From positions 124,001-188,000 of the forward strand of contig NZ_MUNP01000059.1 in NCBI RefSeq assembly GCF_002001105.1: a stretch of 64,000 nt of DNA. Direction: 5' to 3'. The DNA is from Rhodanobacter sp. C06. Its GTDB lineage: Bacteria > Pseudomonadota > Gammaproteobacteria > Xanthomonadales > Rhodanobacteraceae. Below are positions 35,258-44,504 of this stretch, piece by piece (position 1 is the stretch's first letter; every line of letters starts with the position of its first letter). The translations under genes and the position numbers were made by a program. The notes under the pieces were generated by a model. It did no database searches, was not told the origin of the DNA, and worked only from the letters and a program-made list of their open reading frames with translations.

Positions 35258-35821
35258 TCAGTGCACGGGCGTCATCAGATGCTGGTAGGGCGTGCCGGCC
35301 CACATCACGTACGGCACCGAGGTGTCCGGCGTCGCGCTCTTCGGATACGCGTCGTAGAACGTCGCATCCGCGCCGAAGATCATCAGGTGCGGGCCGGTGC
35401 GGATCCAGTGCTGGCCCGCCGCGGGTTTCATCGCGGACGGATCGGTGTTGCTCGCATCGACGCCGCCCTGCAGCATGTATGCGATGCCGGTCCCGGCCGG
35501 CGGCGGCTTGTGCGCCATGTACGCGGCTAGCCAAGCCCACGCGTTCTTGTCCGCGCACATCGGGTCCGGCCCCGGCGTGGCCGGGTTGTCCGGCATGCAG
35601 GTGAACGCGTTCGTGCCCTTGCGCAGCGTACGCATCGTGCCGTCCGCGCCCGGCACGACGATCGTGGCGTTTTTCGCGACGCTCGCCGGCGCCGCGCGCA
35701 TCGCGCTAGCGATCAGTTCGGCATCCGTCGGCGCCTTCTTGTCGGCGGCTTGCAACCCGCCCATGGCGAGCAGCATCGTGGCGGCGATCGTGAAGCGGTA
35801 CATCGATTCTTTCGCATGCAT
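35258..35821 (-). CDS. Exported protein of unknown function
   Basis: This is a 187-residue protein with a signal peptide (MYRFTIAATMLLAMGGLQAA preceded by MHAKES). I do not recognise the mature domain. It has conserved-looking segments KGTNAFTCMPDNPATPGPDP, MCADKNAWAWLAAYMAHKPP and VMWAGTPYQHLMTPV, and two cysteines that could form a disulfide. GGGAGG six bases before the ATG at 35821 supports this start over the internal Met at codon 7. It stands alone, divergent from the SGNH hydrolase gene. Confidence 0.7.
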   Translation of the reverse strand: MHAKESMYRFTIAATMLLAMGGLQAADKKAPTDAELIASAMRAAPASVAKNATIVVPGADGTMRTLRKGTNAFTCMPDNPATPGPDPMCADKNAWAWLAAYMAHKPPPAGTGIAYMLQGGVDASNTDPSAMKPAAGQHWIRTGPHLMIFGADATFYDAYPKSATPDTSVPYVMWAGTPYQHLMTPVH

Positions 35822-36056
35822 GGCAGCCTCCCCGCTATGACGCGCGATGGCCATGCCCGGACTCCCCGGCCCACCAGTCTCCGCCGCTGCCTGATGGCCG
35901 TCAATCGACGTCGGAAGGATGTTTCGGCCGACGTGGCGGCGCGCCTCGGGCCAGCCTGGCGGCGGGATCGCGGCCGGCCGGTCCGGCGCATTGACAGCCG
36001 GATGCGGATTGCCGAACGATCCGGACAGCGCCCCTTCCTTCCCCGAGCACACACGC

Positions 36057-37463
36057 ATGACCCATGCATGCCGCAATGCCCGTTCGCCGCGCACCGCCAT
36101 GCTGGCGGTGTGGCTGTCGGCATGCCTGCTGCTTCCGGCCTGCGCGGCTCCCGTGAAGCCGGCGGCGCAGAAATGGGTCGCCACGTGGGGGCAGGCGATG
36201 ACTTCACAGGTCGCGCGCGTCACCGGTCGCGACGGCAAGCCGGAACGCGATGCCTGGGGGCAGCCGGTCGAGCGCGCGCCCACGGTCGATCACCTCACCC
36301 TTCGCCAGCGCGTGAACGTCAGCGCCGGCGGCGCGCGCGTGCGCGTCCGGCTGTCGAACTATTACGGCCGTGCGCCGCTCACCGTGAGCGCCGCGCGCAT
36401 CGCGCTGGCTGCCGGCCATGCCGATGACTTGTCCGCGATCGATCCCGGCAGCGACCGGCCACTGAGCTTCGACGGCGGCAAGCCTTCGATCACGATCGCG
36501 CCCGGCAGCGAAGCGGTCAGCGATCCGGTAGCCCTGCACGTGCCGGCGTTGTCGAACGTGGTCGTCAGCCTGTACTTCGACGGGCCGGCGCAGCTCGCCG
36601 ATTTCCATCCGCTGGAACAGGCGCACACCACGTACGCGGTCGATGGCGACGCCACGCGACTGCCATCGCTGGCGCGGCTGCCGCCCGCGCACGCGCTGCC
36701 GCTCACGCGGGACGATCACATCTACCTGCTCGCCGGCGTCGAGGTCGAGGCGTCGGCGGGCACCCGCGGCATCGTCGCGTTCGGCGACTCGATCACCGAT
36801 GGCTACCTCGCCAGCGCGCCCACCGCACCCTGGCCCGCGGTGCTGGCCGCCCTTGCCCAGCGCCATGGCGATGTGGCGGCGGTGGTGAACGCCGGCATCA
36901 GCGCCGACGAGCTGACCACCGACCAGATCGGTGCGCCCGACGCCGGCATGTCCGGCCTGAAGCGCTTCCTGCGCGACGTGGTCGACCGCCCCGGCGTCAC
37001 CGACGTGGTCGTGTTGTTCGGCGCGAACGACATCGATCGCGGCGTCGATCCGGCCGGTTATCCGAACGGCGCCACGGCCGGCGACCTCATTGCGGCGATG
37101 CGCATGCTCGCCGACGTCGCCCACCAGCACCACCTGCGCATCTACGCCGGCACGGTCACGCCGTTCGCCGGGGTTGCGGACTGGTACAGCCCGCAGCGGG
37201 AGGCCGTGCGGCTACGGTTCAATGCGTGGATACGCCACTCGGGCACGTTCGACGGCGTGGTCGACTTCTCCGACGCCGTGGCGGGCACGTACCAGCCGCC
37301 GACGCTGGCCGCGCAACAGTCCCCGCTGCCGGTCGGCATGGCGACGGTCTGCGCGGGCGACGCGGGCTTGCACCCGAACGACCGCGGCTACGCCGTGATG
37401 GGCACGCTGGCCTACAACGTGCTGTTCCACGCGGCGCTGCAACCGCCGCAGGGTTGCCATTGA
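36057..37463 (+). CDS. Exported SGNH/GDSL-family hydrolase
   Basis: This is a 468-residue protein with a signal sequence ending in LSACLLLPACAAP (lipobox-like). A beta-rich N-terminal region (ATWGQAMTSQ) is followed by the SGNH catalytic domain: block I GIVAFGDSITDGY with the nucleophile Ser, block II Gly in NAGISADELTTD, block III Asn in LFGANDIDRG and block V AGLHPNDRGY with catalytic Asp-x3-His. Families of this arrangement deacetylate or de-esterify polysaccharides. The substrate is not evident. Confidence 0.88.
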   Translation: MTHACRNARSPRTAMLAVWLSACLLLPACAAPVKPAAQKWVATWGQAMTSQVARVTGRDGKPERDAWGQPVERAPTVDHLTLRQRVNVSAGGARVRVRLSNYYGRAPLTVSAARIALAAGHADDLSAIDPGSDRPLSFDGGKPSITIAPGSEAVSDPVALHVPALSNVVVSLYFDGPAQLADFHPLEQAHTTYAVDGDATRLPSLARLPPAHALPLTRDDHIYLLAGVEVEASAGTRGIVAFGDSITDGYLASAPTAPWPAVLAALAQRHGDVAAVVNAGISADELTTDQIGAPDAGMSGLKRFLRDVVDRPGVTDVVVLFGANDIDRGVDPAGYPNGATAGDLIAAMRMLADVAHQHHLRIYAGTVTPFAGVADWYSPQREAVRLRFNAWIRHSGTFDGVVDFSDAVAGTYQPPTLAAQQSPLPVGMATVCAGDAGLHPNDRGYAVMGTLAYNVLFHAALQPPQGCH

Positions 37464-37484
37464 GGCCTTATCGCCGCGGCCGCG

Positions 37485-38030
37485 TCACGACTTGCGGCTG
37501 CCGCCGACCATGCTCGCCAGCACCCCGTCGCGCCGGATCAGGCCGTGGTACAGCGCCGCGCCCAAGTGCGCGAGGAAGGTGAGGAACAGCAGCATCGCCA
37601 GCCAGGTGTGCAGGTGGCGCAACACCGCGAACGCGACCGGGCCGGCCGGGAAGATCGGCGGCAGCCGCAGCGAATCGCCCAGCATCACCGGGTAGCCGCC
37701 GGCCGACAGCATCGCCCAGCCCACCAGCGGCATCGCGATCATCAGCGCGTACAGCAGCCAGTGCGAAGCATGCGCGGCGAGTTTCTGGATGGCCGGAAGG
37801 TCCGCCGGCAGCGGCGGTGGCGGGTTGCGCAGGCGCACGGCGAGGCGCAGCACGGCGAGCAGCAGGATCGCGATGCCCAGCGGCTTGTGGATGCGCAGCA
37901 GCCATGCGTGGCGCTCGGACACCGAGGCCACCATGCCGACGCCGATGAACAGCATCGCGAGGATCGCCGCCGCCATCAGCCAGTGCAGGATGCGCGCGGG
38001 CAGGGCGAACAGGCCGGTCGTGTTGTTCAT
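37485..38030 (-). CDS. Cytochrome b561
   Basis: This is a 181-residue four-helix membrane protein of the cytochrome b561 (CybB) type. Candidate heme-ligating His residues lie in ARILHWLMAAAI, LRIHKPLGIAIL, AAHASHWLLYALM and LRHLHTWLAMLL, with one more in FLAHLGAALYHG. It passes electrons from the quinone pool to a periplasmic acceptor. Its start overlaps the stop of the upstream catalase-like peroxidase gene by 4 bases, a pairing that implies electron delivery to that peroxidase. Confidence 0.9.
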   Translation of the reverse strand: MNNTTGLFALPARILHWLMAAAILAMLFIGVGMVASVSERHAWLLRIHKPLGIAILLLAVLRLAVRLRNPPPPLPADLPAIQKLAAHASHWLLYALMIAMPLVGWAMLSAGGYPVMLGDSLRLPPIFPAGPVAFAVLRHLHTWLAMLLFLTFLAHLGAALYHGLIRRDGVLASMVGGSRKS

Positions 38031-39127
38031 GGGTGGGCCTCCGCTTGCGGCTTCGTGTCGACGCGGGCGGTGCCCGGCAGGTGGGCCTCCTCGCTGGTGC
38101 GGCGCAGGTAGGAATCGGCGTAGGCGGCCGAGCGCGCGGGCAGCAACGGGTCGTCCGAGATCGCGATGCCGTCCGGCAGCACCGTCGGGTCGTAGTTGAT
38201 GTCGCGGCAGGGGCCGCTGTCCTGCGCCTGCTCGCTGTCCACCACCAGGGTGCCGGCGGTGATCGTGCGGCGGTCGTCCGGCCACGCCTTGGTGGCGTCG
38301 TTGGTGGGGTCGCCCGGATTCGCCAGCGTCACCAGCAGCTTCCAGCGCAGCGGGCCTTGCGCCAGCCGCTGGCGCAGGTCGGCGTCGAGGTAGTCGGGCT
38401 GGCCGGCCGGCGCGGCGGCGCCCGTCGCATCGACAGCTTCCGGCACCATGCGCCAGCGCACCGCGTGGCGCTGGCCGTCGGGCCCGGTGAACACGAATGC
38501 GTCGAGGCTCCAGTAGCCGTCCGTGGCGAAACTGGCCGAGGGCTTCGCGGTTTTCGCCCAGGCGCGGAACGCGGCGGTTTCCGGATGCGCGGCGAAGAAC
38601 GCGGCGAGCTTCTTCGGGTCCGGCTTGCCGGTGGCCGGGTCGGGCTGCCCCGCCTGCAGCTGCGCGTAGAACGCCTGCGGCGTGGCGACCGGGAACACCG
38701 GCATGCTGTTCATGCCGGTGCGCCATTGCTGGCCGTTCGCCAGCGCGAAGCGCAGCGCCATGCTGCGGATCGGCACGCTGCCGTCCGGCGCGTACGGGTT
38801 GCCGCCGGGAATCGCGAAGCGGCCGACCACCGGCGTGCGCTGGCCCGGCGCGAACACCTGCGCCACCGAATACGCCGCCGCCTCGCCGCTGCTGTCGAAA
38901 TGGCCGGCCACGCACACGCCCTTGGCATGGTTGCGCCGATAGCCGGGATGCACGCCGGCGTTCGCCTGGAACTGGTCGATCAGGCGCCGGGGCGTCAGTC
39001 GCTGCGGCGACAGCCAGCCGCCCACCCAGGCGAAGGCGAGTGCACACGCCGCGGGAAGGGCGAGGACGAGGAACCAGGCGCCCGCGCGGCGGGCCAGCGG
39101 GACGGTGGATGCATGCGGATCGGGCAT
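38027..39127 (-). CDS. Catalase-family peroxidase, exported (SrpA-like)
   Basis: This is a 366-residue protein with an N-terminal membrane anchor or signal (AGAWFLVLALPAACALAFAW). A minimal catalase fold follows: the distal heme His is in AKGVCVAGHFDSSG, the Asn region is ALRFALANGQQWRTGMNS, and the proximal region near DINYDPTVLPDGI lacks the long C-terminal catalase domain. Such short catalase-related peroxidases use an electron donor rather than dismutating peroxide efficiently. The overlapping cytochrome b561 gene is a plausible donor. Periplasmic location is inferred. Confidence 0.88.
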   Translation of the reverse strand: MPDPHASTVPLARRAGAWFLVLALPAACALAFAWVGGWLSPQRLTPRRLIDQFQANAGVHPGYRRNHAKGVCVAGHFDSSGEAAAYSVAQVFAPGQRTPVVGRFAIPGGNPYAPDGSVPIRSMALRFALANGQQWRTGMNSMPVFPVATPQAFYAQLQAGQPDPATGKPDPKKLAAFFAAHPETAAFRAWAKTAKPSASFATDGYWSLDAFVFTGPDGQRHAVRWRMVPEAVDATGAAAPAGQPDYLDADLRQRLAQGPLRWKLLVTLANPGDPTNDATKAWPDDRRTITAGTLVVDSEQAQDSGPCRDINYDPTVLPDGIAISDDPLLPARSAAYADSYLRRTSEEAHLPGTARVDTKPQAEAHP

Positions 39128-39207
39128 GGGGTTTCCAGGACGGGGGATGGAAGAGCGACGGACCGGGCCGGCCGCCACCACAGTCCTTCGCCCGCGCCGG
39201 CGTGCGG

Positions 39208-40407
39208 TTACATGCCTTGCGCGAAAAGCGCTTGCGCCAGCGTCGCCGCCACGCACCACCCCACCACCGCCAGCGCCGGCCAGCGGGCGAGCAGCATCAG
39301 CACGCCGGCCGCGGCGACCAGCACGTCCAGCGGCGCGTGGATCGCGCTGGCCGCCACCGGATTGACGAACGCCGCGGCCAGCAGGCCCACCACCACCGCG
39401 TTCACACCGGCCAGCGCGCGCGCCGCGCCGGTGCGCTGCGCCAGCGCGCGCCAGAACGGCAGCGCGCCAGCCACCAGCAGCAGGCCCGGCGCGAAGATGG
39501 CCAGCACCGCCACCGTCGCGCCCGGCGCGCCGCCCATGCCGCCCGGCAGGCGCGCGCCGAGGAACGAGGCCAGCGTGAACATCGGCCCCGGCACCGCCTG
39601 CGCCGCGCCGTAGCCGGCGAGAAAGGTGTTGTTGTCCAGCCAGCCCGGATCCACCACCGAGGCCTTCAGCAGCGGCAGCACCACATGGCCGCCGCCGAAC
39701 ACCAGCGCGCCCGCGCGGTAGAACGCCGCCGCCGCCCGGCCCAGCGGCGGCAGGCCGGGCAGGAACGCCACGCCCAGCCCGAGCACGAACAGCGCGACCA
39801 GCACCGCGCCGGTGCGCCGCCCCCACGCCAGCGCGAACATCCCGCCCGTGCGCGCCGCGACGCCGCGGCACAGCCACCGCCCCGCCAGCGCGCCGCCGGC
39901 CACCAGCACCAGTTGCATCCACGGCGCGCCGCTGGCCAGCACCAGCAGCGCCGCCGCCAGCGCCATCGCGCGCCGCGTCCAGTCCGGCGCCAGCGTGCGC
40001 GCCATGCCCACCACGCCGTGCAGCACCACCGCCACCGCCACCAGCTTCAGGCCGTGCACCAGTGCCTGCCCCCAGCCGCCGTCCAGCGCGCGGCTGGCGA
40101 GTGCGAAGCCGAACAGCAGCAGCGCCGAAGGCAGCGTGAAGCCCACGAACGCGGCCAGCCCGCCCAGCCAGCCCGCGCGCAGCAGGCCGATGGAAAAGCC
40201 CAACTGGCTGCTCGCCGGCCCGGGCAGGAACTGGCACAACGCCAGCAACTGGCTGAAGTGTTCCTCGTCCAGCCAGCGCCGCTGCTGCACGAAGGCACGG
40301 CGGAAATAGCCCAGGTGCGCCACCGGGCCGCCGAACGAGGTGAGCCCCAGCCACAGGAAGGCGGCGGCCACCTCGCCCGCGCGGCCGCGCGTCGTCGCTG
40401 TACTCAC
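39208..40407 (-). CDS. chrA: Chromate transporter ChrA
   Basis: This is a 399-residue membrane protein with two homologous CHR halves: FLWLGLTSFGGPVAHLGYFR and LPGPASSQLGFSIG in the first, and AFYRAGALVFGGGHVVLPLL and GYGAAQAVPGPMFTLASFLG in the second. This matches the long-chain ChrA family, which exports chromate in exchange for protons. The start is GTG and shares four bases (GTGA) with the stop of the upstream multicopper oxidase gene, so the pair is translationally coupled. A role in chromate resistance is the family expectation; some family members transport sulfate-like anions. Confidence 0.9.
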   Translation of the reverse strand: MSTATTRGRAGEVAAAFLWLGLTSFGGPVAHLGYFRRAFVQQRRWLDEEHFSQLLALCQFLPGPASSQLGFSIGLLRAGWLGGLAAFVGFTLPSALLLFGFALASRALDGGWGQALVHGLKLVAVAVVLHGVVGMARTLAPDWTRRAMALAAALLVLASGAPWMQLVLVAGGALAGRWLCRGVAARTGGMFALAWGRRTGAVLVALFVLGLGVAFLPGLPPLGRAAAAFYRAGALVFGGGHVVLPLLKASVVDPGWLDNNTFLAGYGAAQAVPGPMFTLASFLGARLPGGMGGAPGATVAVLAIFAPGLLLVAGALPFWRALAQRTGAARALAGVNAVVVGLLAAAFVNPVAASAIHAPLDVLVAAAGVLMLLARWPALAVVGWCVAATLAQALFAQGM

Positions 40408-41882
40408 GCGCAATCGAACAAGGCCATGAAGCCGAAGTCCATGTGCAGCTGCATGTGGCAGTGGAACAGCGACAGGCCCGGCTGGTCGGCGGTGAAGTCC
40501 ACCTCCATCGTCTGGTAGCCGCCCAGCATCGCCACGTCCTTGCGCACGCCCGCGGTGGGTTGGCCGGCGAGGCTGGCGATCTCGAAGGTGTGGCGGTGCA
40601 GGTGTATCGGATGGATGTCGTCGCTCGCGTTGTGCATGCGCAGGCGGTAGCGTCGGCCGTGCGCGAGGCGGAAGTGCGGCGTGCCGGCGCGCATGTCGAA
40701 CGCCTGCCCGTTGATCGTCCAGCGGTTGAAGCCGCCGTCCGCCGCGTTCTGCTTCGCGAACGTCATCGCTATCACTTCGTCCGGCGGCGCAGCCTTCGCG
40801 CCGGGTTGCGCGAAGCGGCGGTAGTCCCAGCCGAACGGCGGCGGTGCCTCCCAGCGCGGCGCGCCGCGCTGGCCGGCGTACTCCACCACGATGCCCATGC
40901 CGTGCGCGCGGTCGTCGTCGGCGAGGTCGCCCAGCACCCACACGCCGGGGCGGCGCATTTCCACCACCGCGCTGATGCGTTCGGCCGTGCCCAGCCACAG
41001 CACGGGCACCTCGGCCGGGCGTGGCACCGGGTTGCCGTCCAGCGCCAGCACGGTGAACACGTGGCCGGGCAGGGCGAGGCTGCGGATCTCCGTGGCGCTG
41101 CCGTTGAGCACGTGGAACAGCACGCGCTCGCCGACTTTCACCCGGATCGGTTCGCCGTGGCCCAGCATGCGGCCGTTGATCGCGAACGCCTGGTAACCCA
41201 CCTCGTAGCCGCGCCGGTCGCCGCGCGCCAGCGAGGCCTGCATCGTGCGTTCGCCGCGTGCCTTCAGCGCCGGGTCCACCGCGTCCGGCCGCAGGAAATC
41301 CATCGCCATGTCGCCGCCCTGGCTGAAGAACGGATCGAACTCCTTCAGCGTCAGGAACACCTCGCGGTCGTACGCGCCGGGCTCATGGCGCGGCTCGATA
41401 TACACCGGCCCCACCTGGCCGCTGTACTGGCCGCGCGTGAGATCGGAACCGGCCCGCACATGCGTGTGGTAGAAGCGGAAGCCCGCCGGCCCCGGCACGA
41501 AGCCCAGCCGCCGCATGCCGTGCGGCGGGATGTACGGCGTGCCTTCCTCCGCCGCGCCGTCCACGTCCGCCGGCACGGACTGCCCGTGCCAGTGCAGCTG
41601 TTCGGGTACGTCGGTGTCGTTGTGCACGTCCACCGTCACGCGTTGCCCTTCGCGCAGGCGCAGCAGCGGGCCGGGCACGCCGCCGTTGTAGGTGGTGGTG
41701 GAGACGATGTGGTCCGGCGCCAGCTCCACCAGGCTGCGGGCGATGCGCAGCGTATGGTCGGCGCGGCCGGCAAGCGGGATCGCCGCCGCCGCACCGGCCT
41801 GCGGCGTGGCCCGCGCCCCGGCGCCGGCGGCCAGCGCGCCCAGCCCGGCGAACTTGAGGAAGTCGCGTCGATCCAGCGGCAT
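40404..41882 (-). CDS. Tat-exported multicopper oxidase
   Basis: This is a 492-residue three-domain cupredoxin protein. The twin-arginine signal is RRDFLKFAGLGALAAGAGA. The four copper motifs are complete: LHWHGQSV, FYHTHV, HPIHLHRH and FHCHMQLHMDFGF, with the type 1 Cys in HCH. It oxidises a metal or phenolic substrate and reduces oxygen to water in the periplasm. It is encoded directly upstream of chrA with overlapping codons and diverges from hutU. Copper or manganese oxidation are the usual functions; the sequence does not decide between them. Confidence 0.92.
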   Translation of the reverse strand: MPLDRRDFLKFAGLGALAAGAGARATPQAGAAAAIPLAGRADHTLRIARSLVELAPDHIVSTTTYNGGVPGPLLRLREGQRVTVDVHNDTDVPEQLHWHGQSVPADVDGAAEEGTPYIPPHGMRRLGFVPGPAGFRFYHTHVRAGSDLTRGQYSGQVGPVYIEPRHEPGAYDREVFLTLKEFDPFFSQGGDMAMDFLRPDAVDPALKARGERTMQASLARGDRRGYEVGYQAFAINGRMLGHGEPIRVKVGERVLFHVLNGSATEIRSLALPGHVFTVLALDGNPVPRPAEVPVLWLGTAERISAVVEMRRPGVWVLGDLADDDRAHGMGIVVEYAGQRGAPRWEAPPPFGWDYRRFAQPGAKAAPPDEVIAMTFAKQNAADGGFNRWTINGQAFDMRAGTPHFRLAHGRRYRLRMHNASDDIHPIHLHRHTFEIASLAGQPTAGVRKDVAMLGGYQTMEVDFTADQPGLSLFHCHMQLHMDFGFMALFDCA

Positions 41883-42022
41883 GAGCGATCTCCGGAGACG
41901 ATGCCTCGCCAAGCTTACGGCTTCGCCGTCCGCAGGTTTTTCCGCCGCCATGCGGCACCGCCACTTTCCACGGGGGGAGGCGCTCGCCACAATCGGGCTT
42001 TCACCGGTTCCCCGAGATCGCC

Positions 42023-43693
<1,671 letters not shown>

Positions 43694-43768
43694 TCGAGGC
43701 GCGGGCCGCGGTGGCACGGCTTCGAGCCGGCCGCCGTGGCCTTGCAGGGGCCTGGGGGCGGTGCTAAG

Positions 43769-43786
43769 GTTTTATTCCAGTAAAAC
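43769..43786. promoter_or_regulatory. GTTTTA-N6-TAAAAC palindrome upstream of the toxin-antitoxin genes
   Basis: A perfect 6-bp inverted repeat with a 6-base spacer, ending 14 bases before the antitoxin start. Antitoxins of this family bind palindromes over their own promoter, so an autoregulatory operator is likely. The A/T-rich arms stand out in the GC-rich background. Confidence 0.65.
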
Positions 43787-43800
43787 ATGAGGGCGATGCC

Positions 43801-44052
43801 ATGTCCTGCGCCGCAACCCTGCGCCAATCGGGCGGTTCGATCATCCTGTCCATTCCCAAGAGCATCGCGCAGACGCTGGCGGTCGAGGCCGGTTCGGTCG
43901 TCGAATTGGCGGTCGAGGGCCGCACGCTGTCGGTGACCCCGGCTCGTCGCGGCCTGGCGGACCGGCTCGCGCAAAGCCCCAAATCACCCGCCGCCTGGCA
44001 CCGCGACCAGGCCTCGCTGGACGATGCGCCGGCCGGGCGTGAACTGTTGTGA
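43801..44052 (+). CDS. chpS: MazE/ChpS-type antitoxin
   Basis: This is an 83-residue protein with an AbrB/MazE swapped-hairpin DNA-binding fold at the N terminus (LRQSGGSIILSIPKSIAQTL, then VEAGSVVELAVEGRTLSVTP). Its flexible acidic C-terminal tail is presumed to block the toxin. It overlaps the toxin gene by 4 bases and is preceded by a palindrome. The pair resembles ChpS/ChpB more than MazE/MazF because of the toxin sequence. Confidence 0.85.
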   Translation: MSCAATLRQSGGSIILSIPKSIAQTLAVEAGSVVELAVEGRTLSVTPARRGLADRLAQSPKSPAAWHRDQASLDDAPAGRELL

Positions 44053-44396
44053 GTCGCGGCATTCCCGCGCGCGGCGACATCCTCGAACTCAGCCTTGATC
44101 CGACCAGGGGGCACGAGATCCGCGGCACCCGCCCGGTACTGGTGCTTTCCGCCGATGCCTTCAACAAGGCTTCCGGCCTGTTGCTGGTCGCGCCGATCAC
44201 GCAGGGCGGCGCCGCCGCGCGCGAAACCGGCTTCAGCGTCACCCTGATGGGCAGCGGCACGCGCACCCAAGGCGTGGTGCTGTGCGACCAGACCCGCACC
44301 ATCGATGCGCGCGCGCGAACCTTCAAGCGTGTCGAGAAGGCCCCGGCGTCCCTGGTGGAGGAGGCGCTGGACGCGGTGCGCTCGATTCTGGAATAG
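44049..44396 (+). CDS. chpB: ChpB/MazF-family mRNA interferase toxin
   Basis: This is a 115-residue PemK/MazF-fold toxin that starts with GTG in the antitoxin stop region (GTGA). Conserved parts are RGDILELSLDPTRGHEIRGT, RPVLVLSADAFN, LLLVAPITQGG and TQGVVLCDQTRTIDARART. Arg and Thr in the RP(V/A)L and PIT segments are the catalytic region of this endoribonuclease family. The HEIRGTRPVLVLS phrase closely follows E. coli ChpB. It sits directly upstream of the R-M operon and may stabilise it. Confidence 0.9.
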   Translation: MSRGIPARGDILELSLDPTRGHEIRGTRPVLVLSADAFNKASGLLLVAPITQGGAAARETGFSVTLMGSGTRTQGVVLCDQTRTIDARARTFKRVEKAPASLVEEALDAVRSILE

Positions 44397-44504
44397 CCCG
44401 GATTCCGCAACAGTGCATGGGTGGCGCGGTTCCAGCCGACGGCCTCCCGGCCGCAAAGGCCACCCGAACGTTTTGCCGTCCGATTCATCGATCACGAGGT
44501 TCTC

